A stretch of 64,000 nt of DNA from Anisus vortex (Eukaryota; Mollusca; Gastropoda; Planorbidae). The notes below the pieces were generated by a model. It worked only from the letters and a program-made list of their open reading frames with translations, was not told the DNA's origin and made no database searches. This document shows, piece by piece, positions 47,001-49,602 of the stretch. The position numbers and the translations under genes are program-made. The DNA lies in assembly GCA_949126835.1 (NCBI GenBank), contig OX421497.1, positions 10,164,920-10,228,919 on the forward strand. Direction: 5' to 3'. Position 1 is the stretch's first letter. The number at the start of each line of letters is the position of its first letter.

Positions 47001-49018
47001 AGGCCGCTGGTATTCGTGCCATCTGTGACAACATCAGAGAGTGGACGGGAGATTGAGCTGTGCGATGCAATATCCAATGAGAAGGGCAAAGAGACGGGAG
47101 AAATGGAGGCCGCTGGTATTCGTGCCATCTGTGACAACATCAGAGAGTGGACGGGAGATTGAGCTGTGCGATGCAATATCCAATGAGAAGGGCAGAGAGA
47201 CGGGAGAAATGGAGGCCGCTGGTATTCGTGCCATCTGTGACAACATCAGAGAGTGGACGGGAGATTGAGCTGTGCGATGCAATATCCAATGAGAAGGGCA
47301 GAGAGACGGGAGAAATGGAGGAGTCTGGTGTTCGACCCATCTGTGGCGCCCCAAAAATCCAACAGACTACGGGATATGTAGATATAGATGTAGATACAAC
47401 TTACAATAAGACGGAATAAAAAAAAATATTAAAACCAAACAAAAACTAAAATGCATTTCAGTTTTCTTTTTTTTTCTCCGTTATTTTGATCAAATAGCGC
47501 TTGTATAGGCCTATGGTTTGTATTTGTGTAGAGACACTGATTAATAGAAAGAATAGATTAGGCCCTAAAGCAATAGTGCAAAAAGCGCCCGCCATTGATT
47601 TCACTTAACTATAAACTTATCTTTCCATAACACTGACCTGTATATATACATTTCAAGTGGCCATGAGTGCCTCTTCATCGTATTGGGTTGTTTTAATTAT
47701 GGGTGGCTTATTCCTATTACGGGGGCACGGATGCCGATCGGCAGTGCGTTCGGCTGGCGTACAAAGGTCCAGAGTTCGAATCCTGGTGAAGGATAGGGTT
47801 TGTTAACTGGTCTGGAGGGTGTCCCCGAGTCTTCCCAGCTCTAATGGGTACCGTCGTACCTGACTTTAGTTGGGGTAAAGTAAAAGCGGCTGGGCATTGT
47901 GGCCACAGAAACTGGTGAACGCTGCTTCACCGGCCCCATGTATCAAATTGGTCCAATGGGATACCTTACTTTAACCCTTACAGTCCCGGGTGCGTATATA
48001 GCGGAACTGAAGGCAGCATAGATAGAAGTAGGTCGTTTCAGGAAGGGTTAACTTTACTAATCCTATTACTAATTTATGTGGATAAGTGAAAGTGAATGAA
48101 GTATATACAAATTGTAGATTCTGCTTTGAACAATATGTACAAATTAATTTCTTTAGGAGGCTCCATCCATTCTTTCTATAGATCAGTGGTGTAGAGCAAA
48201 CTTTTGATAATAGTGTGGCCAAAGTAGAATATTTCATTCAACGTACCAGCATTCTAAAAGTCATCCTGCAGTAGCACTTAATTTCCTGTAGAAGAGAGCT
48301 GAATTTGCTTTTTAAAGGTGACTTCCGAGTGTCATTGAAAATCGCTCAACGTGCCCAAGTCTGGCACGCGTATCGTAGCACTCACTTCTATAACCATGGG
48401 CTTTAATTCTGGCGAAGTATGAAAACATCCGATACGCTCCCATTAAGAGTACACCGGTGGGCTAACGTGATATGGACAGACCCCCGTTGAGCCTCCAATG
48501 ATCATTGCGCTGTCGAGATCTATGTGTGCCCCCATTTGATCCACCCCTTTAAAGCGTTACGCCCTGGACGTAAGAGCCGGATGGTTGGTCCGTTTTATCT
48601 CTGAGACATTCTAGATGGGCGTAGAGCACTGTTGAGGAAACATAAAGACGTAAGATTGACTTACCTGGTCCTGAATTATCAGCTGATACAATGTAGAACA
48701 CTGTAGAGGAAACAGAAAGACGTTTAGATTGACTTACCTGGTCCTGAATTATCAGCTGATACAATGTAGAACACTGTAGAGGAAACAGAAAGACGTTTAG
48801 ATTGACTTACCTGGTCCTGAATTATCAGCTGATACAATGTAGAACACTGTAGAGGAAACAGAAAGACATTTAGATTGACTTACCTGGTCCTGAATTATCA
48901 GCTGATACAATGTTTCTTGGAATGGGTCTAACTTTCTGACGTCTTGTGAACAGCTTGGAGCGACAGACACCAGGAATAACATGGCGAGAGTCACATGGTA
49001 GATATAGTTTTTAGGCAT
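13798..49018 (-). CDS. Gene A: secreted protein of unrecognised family, 12 exons, 637 aa
   Basis: Coding exons: 49018-48884, 46246-46007, 44960-44844, 43910-43801, 24849-24695, 24008-23860, 22863-22696, 19459-19286, 18456-18304, 17907-17802, 16407-16286, 14082-13798. All junctions are AG/GT, phases agree, and the sum (1,914 nt) is a multiple of three. Residues 1-24 form a signal peptide, ending near SCSQ. Several N-x-S/T sites and aromatic-rich helical segments suggest a secreted glycoprotein. The N-terminal part (exons 2-5) and C-terminal part (exons 10-12) resemble each other, for example FYTALVVSNLL with FTTATAANALM, and TYTNVALGAQ with gene B's TYSNVALAVS. The repeated helical pattern and WLTDHTLDG recall alpha/alpha-toroid folds (terpene cyclase or thioester-domain type), but no catalytic or thioester motif is seen. 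Exon 4 has a second copy at 25,935-26,044. The function is unknown. Confidence 0.85.
14132..14761. repeat. 63-bp tandem array, 10 units, built on a Helitron-like terminus
   Basis: The period is exactly 63 bp (units start at 14,132, 14,195, 14,258 and so on). Each unit holds 34 bp of flank (GAAGTAAACTGTGTGTTCAT...) plus the CTAGTGGTTATTCCCGTCAA terminus of the Helitron-like element that follows. The tenth unit runs into the full element at 14,733. Because 63 is 21 codons without stops, both strands show long spurious reading frames. The array lies in the last intron of gene A, about 50 bp upstream of the exon 12 acceptor. Confidence 0.95.
14733..15424 (-). mobile_element. Helitron-like non-autonomous element, family 1, copy 1
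   Basis: Read on the minus strand, it ends in the hairpin CCGTCATTTTGACGA-type stem (CGTCA/TGACG arms), a short spacer, then CTAG and a host T. It aligns through most of its length with 50,832-52,053 but lacks the nested TA-flanked insertion there. The right boundary is approximate. Confidence 0.6.
15425..15837. other. Intronic stretch with G-rich minisatellite-like sequence
   Basis: 15,480-15,670 has repeated GCAAGGTGGGGG-type motifs of about 30-35 bp with decayed periodicity. No exon is seen. Confidence 0.5.
15838..15959 (+). mobile_element. SINE family A, internally deleted
   Basis: A tRNA-like head (TATCAAAGGTCCTGGGCTCG) is joined directly to the tail; the middle body is absent. Confidence 0.65.
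15971..16236 (+). mobile_element. tRNA-derived SINE, family A, near complete
   Basis: One of the best copies. It has a tRNA-like head with box B (GGTTCGAATCC), a body with GGTCTGGAGGGTGTTTCTGA, and a tail ACTGGTGAACGCTGCTTCAC ending in ATACTTTACTT. It lies in the last but one intron of gene A. Confidence 0.85.
16286..16407 (-). CDS. Gene A exon 11
   Basis: 122 nt, entering at phase 1, encoding TPPLVVKMVSGCIAWLTDHT and LDGSHEPDNALF. Donor is TGG|GTAAGT, acceptor CATAG|AA. It has the same length as gene B exon 56,890-57,011 and shares WLT.HTLDG. Confidence 0.93.
16656..16795. repeat. 16-bp tandem repeat, about 9 units
   Basis: The unit is TGTACACATCATTTAT, with later units reading CATCGTTTAT. 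It is intronic. Confidence 0.9.
16800..17265. other. Intronic AT-rich stretch, nothing recognised
   Basis: Intron 10 sequence of gene A, T-rich; no repeats or exons recognised. Confidence 0.5.
17266..17401 (+). mobile_element. SINE family A, 3'-truncated
   Basis: Head GCCGTGGCCAAGCTGGCAGC and box-B-like GGGTTCAAATCC, followed by part of the body; the tail is missing. Confidence 0.7.
17802..17907 (-). CDS. Gene A exon 10
   Basis: 106 nt (35 codons plus one base) encoding KRGEDRIFTTATAANALMS and a W-rich tail. It starts after AAATAG and ends GAAG|GTTTCG, a weak but usable donor. Its frame is supported by identity in length and motif to gene B exon 60,527-60,632 (RGEDRIFTTA.AANALM). Confidence 0.9.
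17991..18248 (-). mobile_element. tRNA-derived SINE, family A, near complete
   Basis: Minus-strand copy running from the tail (AAAGTATCCCGTTGGACCGA) at 17,993 to the tRNA-like head near 18,200. Confidence 0.85.
18304..18456 (-). CDS. Gene A exon 9
   Basis: 153 nt, phase 0, encoding VLETVYDIFNTVSQKEV and, later, VYFEDFLGNADVTQDNKPL. Acceptor is TGTCTAG|GT, donor CTG|GTGAGA. It has the same length as gene B exon 61,415-61,567 and shares YF.DFLG..DVT.DNK.L. Confidence 0.94.
18460..19065. other. Intronic AT-rich stretch, nothing recognised
   Basis: Intron 8 of gene A; no repeat termini or exons recognised. Confidence 0.5.
19066..19176 (-). mobile_element. SINE family B, head and central part
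   Basis: The reverse complement reads GGCTGGTTCGCGGTTAGGGT, then GGGTTCTAGCCCAGCC and CCCTGCAGGAGTTTTGGACC. These are the same blocks, in the same order, as in the fuller copy at 25,048-25,283. Confidence 0.75.
19286..19459 (-). CDS. Gene A exon 8
   Basis: 174 nt, phase 0, encoding QIYLNTSSMLAFAIRSNF and the conserved SDRPDLALLYY. Acceptor is ATCAACAG|C, donor CCG|GTAAAC. About 35 of 58 residues match gene B exon 62,141-62,314. Confidence 0.95.
19600..19835 (-). mobile_element. tRNA-derived SINE, family A, diverged
   Basis: Minus-strand copy in intron 7 of gene A, from tail (GGCCAAACTGATCCATAGCG) to head, with the box-B complement GGATTCGAACCC at 19,782. Confidence 0.75.
20259..21796. mobile_element. 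hAT-like non-autonomous element (outer of a nested pair)
   Basis: Ends carry GAGGCCGACCGAAA and its complement TTTCGGTCGGCCTC. Subterminal regions are packed with CCGAAACCGAA-type motifs in both orientations. The flanks TTAGCACT (20,251-20,258) and TCAGCACT (21,797-21,804) form an 8-bp duplication with one mismatch. No transposase is left; the middle is filled by a second insertion. Confidence 0.75.
20526..21502. mobile_element. hAT-like non-autonomous element (inner, nested)
   Basis: Inverted ends are TAGGGATGTTAA and TTAACATCCCTA. Flanks are CTTCACAT (20,518-20,525) and CTTCACAC (21,503-21,510), a 7/8 target duplication. About 977 bp, with no recognisable coding region. It interrupts the outer element, so it is younger. 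Confidence 0.78.
21800..22427. other. Intronic stretch, nothing recognised
   Basis: Part of intron 7 of gene A. A short A/G tract lies at 21,940-21,962; no exon is seen. Confidence 0.5.
22428..22562 (-). mobile_element. SINE family A fragment
   Basis: Shows CAGCGTTCCCAAGCTTCTGT (tail) and AGGAATCGAGCCCGGAATCT (box-B region) with the body shortened. Confidence 0.6.
22696..22863 (-). CDS. Gene A exon 7
   Basis: 168 nt, phase 0, encoding FQSVDDIRNQNDTG to LLADPLFG. I chose the acceptor GTTTAG|TTTCAG rather than the next CAG because it makes the exon the same length as gene B exon 63,603-63,770 and aligns FQSVDDI with IQSIAEL. Confidence 0.9.
23008..23440 (-). mobile_element. Helitron-like non-autonomous element, family 2, copy 2
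   Basis: The minus-strand terminal hairpin is clear: arms CCCCAGGC and GCCGGGG around AAC, then a spacer and CTTG plus T (CTAG expected). The tRNA-like segment with box-B-like sequence lies near 23,270-23,330. The right end is approximate, near a TA microsatellite. Confidence 0.5.
23860..24008 (-). CDS. Gene A exon 6
   Basis: 149 nt, entering at phase 1 (two bases complete a codon) and leaving at phase 0. It encodes FDAIKQSAYRPFSDDPK through RGEDIALFVVW. Acceptor CATATACAG|TG, donor TGG|GTAATA. The gene B counterpart is outside the window, so support is splice signals plus frame continuity. Confidence 0.85.
24010..24694. other. Intronic stretch, nothing recognised
   Basis: Intron 5 of gene A; AT-rich, no repeat termini noted. 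Confidence 0.5.
24695..24849 (-). CDS. Gene A exon 5
   Basis: 155 nt encoding DTHLQYFEYQTRSDVDDTYT and, after it, NVALGAQLYELRDQLPEEL. The acceptor CTCAAG|GGACAC, with a long T-tract upstream, is preferred over the nearer GCAG because only it restores the phase left by exon 4. Donor TCCG|GTAAAT. Confidence 0.85.
25048..25283 (+). mobile_element. SINE family B with LINE-derived tail
   Basis: The tRNA-like head has box A TGGTCCAGCGGTTAG and box-B-like GGTCCTAGCCC. A central part reads CCCTGCAGGAGTTTTGGGCC. The tail, GAGCGCACTGAGCATGCTAA then AGCATGGATAG and GCGCTATATAAGT, matches the 3' end of the LINE at 9,780-13,215. Confidence 0.85.
25290..25768. other. Intronic stretch with microsatellites
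   Basis: Contains a C-tract at 25,640-25,656 and GATA/GACTGATA repeats at 25,700-25,745. No exon. Confidence 0.6.
25769..26178. repeat. Local duplicate of 43,633-44,040 (contains exon 4 copy)
   Basis: The two stretches are collinear and about 95% alike, beginning GAAGGATAG immediately after the last LTR in the other copy and ending at the TA-rich run before 26,178. This copy has no LTR in front of it, so it is the unoccupied version of the retrotransposon target. Confidence 0.9.
25935..26044 (-). CDS. Duplicate of gene A exon 4
   Basis: 110 nt with intact acceptor (CTTCTCCACAG|GC) and donor (CTTCT|GTAAGT). It differs from the copy at 43,801-43,910 by one residue (MRE against MKE). Using both copies would break the frame, because the exon length is not a multiple of three. 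Either copy alone joins exon 3 to exon 5 correctly. It is probably an allele or a local duplicate rather than an additional exon. Confidence 0.75.
26179..27012 (-). other. Degenerate pol-like repeat remnant up to the gap
   Basis: The minus strand shows open stretches SDDNPKQKAQQAYVTLFQIA (27,004-26,945) and, past a stop, EPYKGKESYTEAV and IYTDGSV, the last resembling an RNase H start. The 26,179 edge begins TGTTACGGCGG, which could be an LTR end. The SDDNPK part recurs at 44,337-44,405. I cannot name the element. Confidence 0.35.
27013..27212. other. Scaffold gap (200 N)
   Basis: Exactly 200 N, a common placeholder length. Sequence resumes at 27,213 in the middle of a retrotransposon reading frame. 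Confidence 0.99.
27213..29905 (+). pseudogene. Gmr1-like gag-pol, 5'-truncated and frameshifted copy
   Basis: Corresponds to residues 539-1,434 of the intact copies: end of protease linker, integrase, RT and RNase H. It is otherwise identical to them but has four single-base indels, all in homopolymers: extra G near 27,841, missing G near 28,220, extra C near 28,943, extra A near 29,643. It abuts the gap. Contig-end sequencing error is as likely as real decay. Confidence 0.9.
30008..31258 (+). repeat. LTR 1 of the Gmr1-like element
   Basis: 1,251 bp with TGT...ACA ends, preceded by a purine-rich stretch (GGGAAATGAGAA) that may be the polypurine tract. Contains a C13 tract at 30,451, a TATA-like ATATATATACATACA near 30,930 and AATAAA near 31,127. 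Confidence 0.92.
31259..31788 (+). promoter_or_regulatory. Retrotransposon leader: primer-binding site and ~61-bp repeats
   Basis: Four bases after the LTR, TGGGAGCTCGTGCCGG (31,263) has the TGG start expected of a tRNA primer-binding site; I did not identify the tRNA. 31,360-31,530 holds about 2.6 units of a 61-bp repeat (AACCAGTAGCCGTCAACCC and CAACCCGCAGTAGACCA). The same leader recurs at 37,445-37,974. Confidence 0.65.
31789..36093 (+). CDS. Gmr1-like gag-pol polyprotein (intact copy 1), 1,434 aa
   Basis: A single uninterrupted frame. Residues 1-290 are gag-like: an N-terminal coiled coil rich in E/K, then a helical capsid region (TDPFDPRVESIDVFLSRFED). Residues 290-390 are basic, H/N/P-rich, with no CCHC zinc knuckle. 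The protease has DTG at 412-414. Integrase follows: HHCC zinc finger (H586, H593, C623, C626), catalytic D656, D715, E751 (D,D35E spacing) and a GPY module at 892. RT comes after it, with D1099 in FDLSKGYYQI and FIDD at 1,161-1,164. RNase H has D1312, E1354 and D1381 (TDHRPL). Integrase before RT is the Gmr1 type of order, unlike standard Gypsy. All catalytic residues are present, so the copy could be active. Confidence 0.96.
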   Translation: MADIVNIKKIAREEAEVAGLTGTAILEYIKQQVAEYREAELLKIEKENRKRELELEAEKHVKLAQIEADKAVQLRQTELAGTGMSNSLSPSSLSSNDSPSDNNRSTYFFTTDPFDPRVESIDVFLSRFEDLAETHNAPKESWLRHLVQSLRGQAYDVYDKLPSTEGDTYDALKNALLTKYELTAKSYNRKFRESRIGENESYAQYSDRLMSYLIKWASLAKCEKTFQGLAELMLAEQLRQNMSLKMKIFLDENIVDSIGKLVELADRYASAHREENTTAPAFNRPRGERQHSDRPFAQMDKNNHSRRQQPHNKAHQHPTPYAQRNGGPSHPHGHWGGPPQNPTSYIPNDRRRDGPVPDHSFASIMVDSNLADSDPIKSDTEECRGPNPRHHNGPNETDIITVNGKPASCLYDTGCGYDAIVTEARIHPCELTGEYIDIRGPSLSALTQRLPVARIQIESPYVRGCITAAVMKDLAFDVILGCKYVFLGTPHAPMIIAPVITRAQTETEVSVGESTPSNHEFIRAQREDPSLKSMLEKAENNVHTPGKPRYFFKSRVLYRQDPKNENGKTQVIVPTPFRKQVMVTAHDASTGAHQGHSSTAHKVKFYYFWPGIDGDIKRFVSSCHQCQVTARKHHIPPVPLGQTPVVDTPFQRVSVDILGPLLRTRRRNAYILCVVCQATKWPEAVALPSIDTKHVAEALFTIFTRIGFPEVILSDNGAQFTGKLMKEVFELINTRHLRSSPYHPQANGLVERFNQTLIDMLKKIAESEPQEWDTCLAAALYAYRTTPHTSLGYSPYEVIYGTQPRSPLEILRQTWTKENPHDEEKTVHAYVQHLKDRLDAVRKIAHDNLLKARQRQAKYYNRRVKERTLTPGDKVLLLLPSSQNKLQIMWKGPYVVTSQISPTNYQVMVGNKEKGYHINLLKKYLERPPTDTPLLALAIAEETIPDNTLLACPLQAKETVADVSICPKLTTGQTDQVRRLMNKFADVLTDKPGRTNLETFSMKLSDPTPIRVKPYPIPHAKAEIVADEIKTLLEHKIIAPSTSPYNAPIVLVKKADGTHRMCIDFRRLNTVAEFQAEPMPDPNAIFAHLGKASYFSKFDLSKGYYQIEVEESCRPFLAFSTPQGHFEFQTVPFGLNNSSCVFTRMMRKLLQPIQRPSLSNFIDDILIATETFEEHLEILELLLGRLRETGLTARPSKCLIGYNKLKFLGHLVECHHLMPDDDKIEKLRDAPRPTTKSGVRSFLGLCGYYQKFVPNYNAIASPLSDLTKKGHPDKIAWNDQCESAFIKLKSALTSKPVLRLPDLTQTFVVRTDASLSGLGAVLMQADPDKDGQLFPVAYASRKLTEAEKNYPTIELECLALVWGIEKFQVYLYGRQFTLQTDHRPLTFLSSSKELNRRLMRHSLTLSQYSFNIEYILGQHNCISDFLSRHPKQDA
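36196..37444 (+). repeat. LTR 2 of the Gmr1-like element (shared)
   Basis: 1,249 bp. It serves as 3' LTR of one unit and 5' LTR of the next. The only difference I noticed from LTR 1 and 3 is a C11 instead of C13 tract. Confidence 0.92.
37445..37974 (+). promoter_or_regulatory. Retrotransposon leader, second unit
   Basis: Same primer-binding-like TGGGAGCTCGTGCCGG and 61-bp repeats as at 31,259-31,788. Confidence 0.65.
37975..42279 (+). CDS. Gmr1-like gag-pol polyprotein (intact copy 2), 1,434 aa
   Basis: The predicted protein is identical in length and, as far as I can read, in sequence to the copy 6,186 bp upstream: gag, protease, integrase, RT, RNase H in one frame. Identity this high means very recent duplication, gene conversion or assembly duplication. 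The stop codon lies about 100 bp before LTR 3, with no env-like frame between. Confidence 0.96.
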   Translation: MADIVNIKKIAREEAEVAGLTGTAILEYIKQQVAEYREAELLKIEKENRKRELELEAEKHVKLAQIEADKAVQLRQTELAGTGMSNSLSPSSLSSNDSPSDNNRSTYFFTTDPFDPRVESIDVFLSRFEDLAETHNAPKESWLRHLVQSLRGQAYDVYDKLPSTEGDTYDALKNALLTKYELTAKSYNRKFRESRIGENESYAQYSDRLMSYLIKWASLAKCEKTFQGLAELMLAEQLRQNMSLKMKIFLDENIVDSIGKLVELADRYASAHREENTTAPAFNRPRGERQHSDRPFAQMDKNNHSRRQQPHNKAHQHPTPYAQRNGGPSHPHGHWGGPPQNPTSYIPNDRRRDGPVPDHSFASIMVDSNLADSDPIKSDTEECRGPNPRHHNGPNETDIITVNGKPASCLYDTGCGYDAIVTEARIHPCELTGEYIDIRGPSLSALTQRLPVARIQIESPYVRGCITAAVMKDLAFDVILGCKYVFLGTPHAPMIIAPVITRAQTETEVSVGESTPSNHEFIRAQREDPSLKSMLEKAENNVHTPGKPRYFFKSRVLYRQDPKNENGKTQVIVPTPFRKQVMVTAHDASTGAHQGHSSTAHKVKFYYFWPGIDGDIKRFVSSCHQCQVTARKHHIPPVPLGQTPVVDTPFQRVSVDILGPLLRTRRRNAYILCVVCQATKWPEAVALPSIDTKHVAEALFTIFTRIGFPEVILSDNGAQFTGKLMKEVFELINTRHLRSSPYHPQANGLVERFNQTLIDMLKKIAESEPQEWDTCLAAALYAYRTTPHTSLGYSPYEVIYGTQPRSPLEILRQTWTKENPHDEEKTVHAYVQHLKDRLDAVRKIAHDNLLKARQRQAKYYNRRVKERTLTPGDKVLLLLPSSQNKLQIMWKGPYVVTSQISPTNYQVMVGNKEKGYHINLLKKYLERPPTDTPLLALAIAEETIPDNTLLACPLQAKETVADVSICPKLTTGQTDQVRRLMNKFADVLTDKPGRTNLETFSMKLSDPTPIRVKPYPIPHAKAEIVADEIKTLLEHKIIAPSTSPYNAPIVLVKKADGTHRMCIDFRRLNTVAEFQAEPMPDPNAIFAHLGKASYFSKFDLSKGYYQIEVEESCRPFLAFSTPQGHFEFQTVPFGLNNSSCVFTRMMRKLLQPIQRPSLSNFIDDILIATETFEEHLEILELLLGRLRETGLTARPSKCLIGYNKLKFLGHLVECHHLMPDDDKIEKLRDAPRPTTKSGVRSFLGLCGYYQKFVPNYNAIASPLSDLTKKGHPDKIAWNDQCESAFIKLKSALTSKPVLRLPDLTQTFVVRTDASLSGLGAVLMQADPDKDGQLFPVAYASRKLTEAEKNYPTIELECLALVWGIEKFQVYLYGRQFTLQTDHRPLTFLSSSKELNRRLMRHSLTLSQYSFNIEYILGQHNCISDFLSRHPKQDA
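42382..43632 (+). repeat. LTR 3 of the Gmr1-like element (3' end of block)
   Basis: 1,251 bp ending TATTGCCACA. Host sequence GAAGGATAGATGG follows at once and matches 25,769 onward. The matching 5' target duplication cannot be checked because the left end lies in the gap. Confidence 0.92.
43633..44040. repeat. Local duplicate of 25,769-26,178
   Basis: The occupied-side copy of the duplicated intron and exon 4 region. It is collinear with the other copy and differs mostly by single-base changes and small indels. Confidence 0.9.
43801..43910 (-). CDS. Gene A exon 4
   Basis: 110 nt, phase 0 in and phase 2 out, encoding AFSQIMKEIPKSTLSSLL then LHGFGGLVQELEQFLTL. Acceptor TCTCCACAG|GC, donor CTTCT|GTAAGT. 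It joins exon 3 (44,844) in frame. The next exon in order lies across the retrotransposon block at 24,849, unless the second copy at 25,935 is the one used. Confidence 0.85.
44128..44276 (-). mobile_element. Helitron-like family 1, terminal fragment
   Basis: Starts CTAGTGGTTATGCTCGTAAA and GACGGAGAAACG, then follows family 1 for about 150 bp before stopping at TTTTTAATTGTTT. The hairpin arm has one substitution. Confidence 0.65.
44277..44843. other. Intronic stretch with fragment shared with 26,975-27,012
   Basis: 44,337-44,405 (minus strand) encodes YRASLESVESCKLLSDDNPK, preceded by a possible acceptor. The end matches the remnant before the gap. It has no donor, so it is not counted as an exon. 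GATG-type microsatellite at 44,690-44,750. Confidence 0.4.
44844..44960 (-). CDS. Gene A exon 3
   Basis: 117 nt (39 codons, phase 0-0) encoding FTQNFHEQNIDYNNSLIKMW and YWVCELDNVK. Acceptor CATTTTTAG|TT, donor AAG|GTTAGT. It resembles exon 11 in pattern (short helix, D/N-rich turn, then N-x-L and aromatic residues). Confidence 0.87.
44965..46006. other. Intron 2 of gene A, nothing recognised
   Basis: Includes a 25-bp near-repeat of CAACAAATTGT(A/G)(T/C)TAATTAAT at 44,990-45,060; otherwise AT-rich and unremarkable. Confidence 0.5.
46007..46246 (-). CDS. Gene A exon 2
   Basis: 240 nt (80 codons, phase 0-0) starting AKTEQPMRWLQQWHRLKGG and containing YDNSFFYTALVVSNLLGAMK. Acceptor CTACTACAG|GC after CTA repeats, donor GAC|GTACGT. 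It joins exon 1 in frame. Confidence 0.9.
46250..46820. other. Intron 1 stretch, nothing recognised
   Basis: 46,310-46,375 has a short repeated ATTNGACCAATATT motif; otherwise no feature seen. Confidence 0.5.
46825..47345 (+). mobile_element. LINE 3' coding fragment with expanded 106-bp repeat
   Basis: The plus strand reads LAKTILQGTSRGGRKRGRQG then RWKDNIREWTGD, a signature of the C-terminal end of many RT proteins. The closing VRPICGAPK is also typical. The part between is a 106-bp unit repeated about 3.7 times (46,931-47,330). Confidence 0.8.
46931..47330. repeat. 106-bp tandem repeat within a LINE fragment
   Basis: Units start at 46,931, 47,037, 47,143 and 47,249 (GAGAGTGGACGGGAGATTGA). 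Near-identical units show recent expansion. Confidence 0.93.
47420..47719. other. Intron 1 stretch, nothing recognised
   Basis: AT-rich; no motif recognised. Confidence 0.5.
47720..47970 (+). mobile_element. tRNA-derived SINE, family A, near complete
   Basis: Head GGGGGCACGGATGCCGATCG, box B AGTTCGAATCC, body GGTCTGGAGGGTGTCCCCGA, and tail ending GGATACCTTACT. A piggyBac-like MITE begins at its end. Confidence 0.87.
47971..48051. mobile_element. 81-bp piggyBac-like MITE
   Basis: TTAA duplications on both sides; ends are CCCTTACAG and CAGGAAGGG in opposite orientation. A second copy in reverse orientation is at 59,094-59,164. TTAA target and CCCTT ends are the piggyBac pattern. Confidence 0.75.
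48055..48600. other. Intron 1 stretch, nothing recognised
   Basis: No repeat or exon recognised. Confidence 0.5.
48665..48700 (-). other. Candidate microexon C (36 nt)
   Basis: TTTCCTCAACAG|TG... type acceptor on the distal side is shared by the array; here CTCTACAG precedes and CAG|GTAAGT follows. Encodes CSTLYQLIIQDQ in the exon 1 frame. Confidence 0.5.
48738..48773 (-). other. Candidate microexon B (36 nt)
   Basis: Identical 12-codon unit bounded by TTTCTGTTTCCTCTACAG and GTAAGT; phase 0-0. Confidence 0.5.
48811..48846 (-). other. Candidate microexon A (36 nt)
   Basis: Identical 12-codon unit; only 37 nt from exon 1, too short for a normal intron, so joint use with exon 1 is unlikely for this unit. 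Confidence 0.45.
48884..49018 (-). CDS. Gene A exon 1 with signal peptide
   Basis: 45 codons from ATG (49,018): MPKNYIYH, hydrophobic VTLAMLFLVSVA, small-residue cleavage region SCSQ, then DVRKLDPFQETLYQLIIQDQ. Donor CAG|GTAAGT. Just upstream CTCTTACAG|AAAACAAG could be the acceptor of a 5' UTR intron, so transcription may start further up. Confidence 0.88.
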
Positions 49019-49113
49019 CTTGTTTTCTGTAAGAGAATTTTGTGTATACAGATAATTTAATACAGTCTTGTCTGTTACTAATTTAAGAAAACAAAGCAGC
49101 ACAATAAGTAATG

Positions 49114-49150
49114 TACCCTTCGGACCAAATTGATCATAGGGCCAGTGAAG
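49114..49150 (-). mobile_element. SINE family A, tail part (split by insertion)
   Basis: Tail AATTGATCATAGGGCCAGTG ends at GAAG; the rest resumes at 49,377. Confidence 0.75.
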
Positions 49151-49376
49151 ACAAAAACACTTTCCTTATCCCCTATGCGAGAACAAATGCATACAAGTAC
49201 TCTTTCTTCCCGAGTGGCATTCGGGCATGGAATGGGTTGCCTGAACAAACCAGGAAAAAAACAGTAGCTTAACATCATTTAAAACATTAATAAAAAGGCA
49301 AGACTAGACTCGGACCACGGATGAGCGTAGGACACAATAATCTTCTCTATAGAAGGAGCGTCTGTAATGATAAGAT
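49151..49376 (+). mobile_element. LINE 3' end fragment inserted in a SINE
   Basis: Plus strand reads YARTNAYKYSFFPSGIRAWN and GLP, a LINE C-terminal signature, followed by a 3' UTR. A second copy is at 56,293-56,505. Confidence 0.75.
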
Positions 49377-49602
49377 AAGCAGCGTTCATCAGTTTCTGTG
49401 ATCTCGGCATAGTAGGGAATGTGTGGCCAGCATAATGCCCAGCCGCCTTTATTTTCCCCCAACTAATGTCAGATACCCATCAGTGATGGGTAGACTCAGG
49501 GACCCTCAAGTCCCGGGAACAAATCCTAGCCTCCACAGGGATTCGAACCCGGAACCTTCGAATCGCCAGTCGAACGCGCTGCCGCTCGGCCACCATGACC
49601 CA
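49377..49602 (-). mobile_element. SINE family A, head and body part
   Basis: Continues from GCAGCGTTCATCAGTTTCTG to the box-B complement GGATTCGAACCC and the tRNA-like head. Confidence 0.8.

Larger units (their letters stand above)
48629..48905. repeat. 73-bp tandem repeat spanning the exon 1 donor
   Basis: Units of 73 bp begin at 48,665, 48,738, 48,811 and 48,884. Each repeats the last 28 nt of exon 1, its GTAAGT donor, a short pyrimidine-rich run ending CTACAG, and TGTTCTAC. Confidence 0.95.

Noticed and set aside
46822..47419. Several 60-112 codon frames on both strands
   Set aside because: They are shadows of the 106-bp repeat within a LINE fragment.
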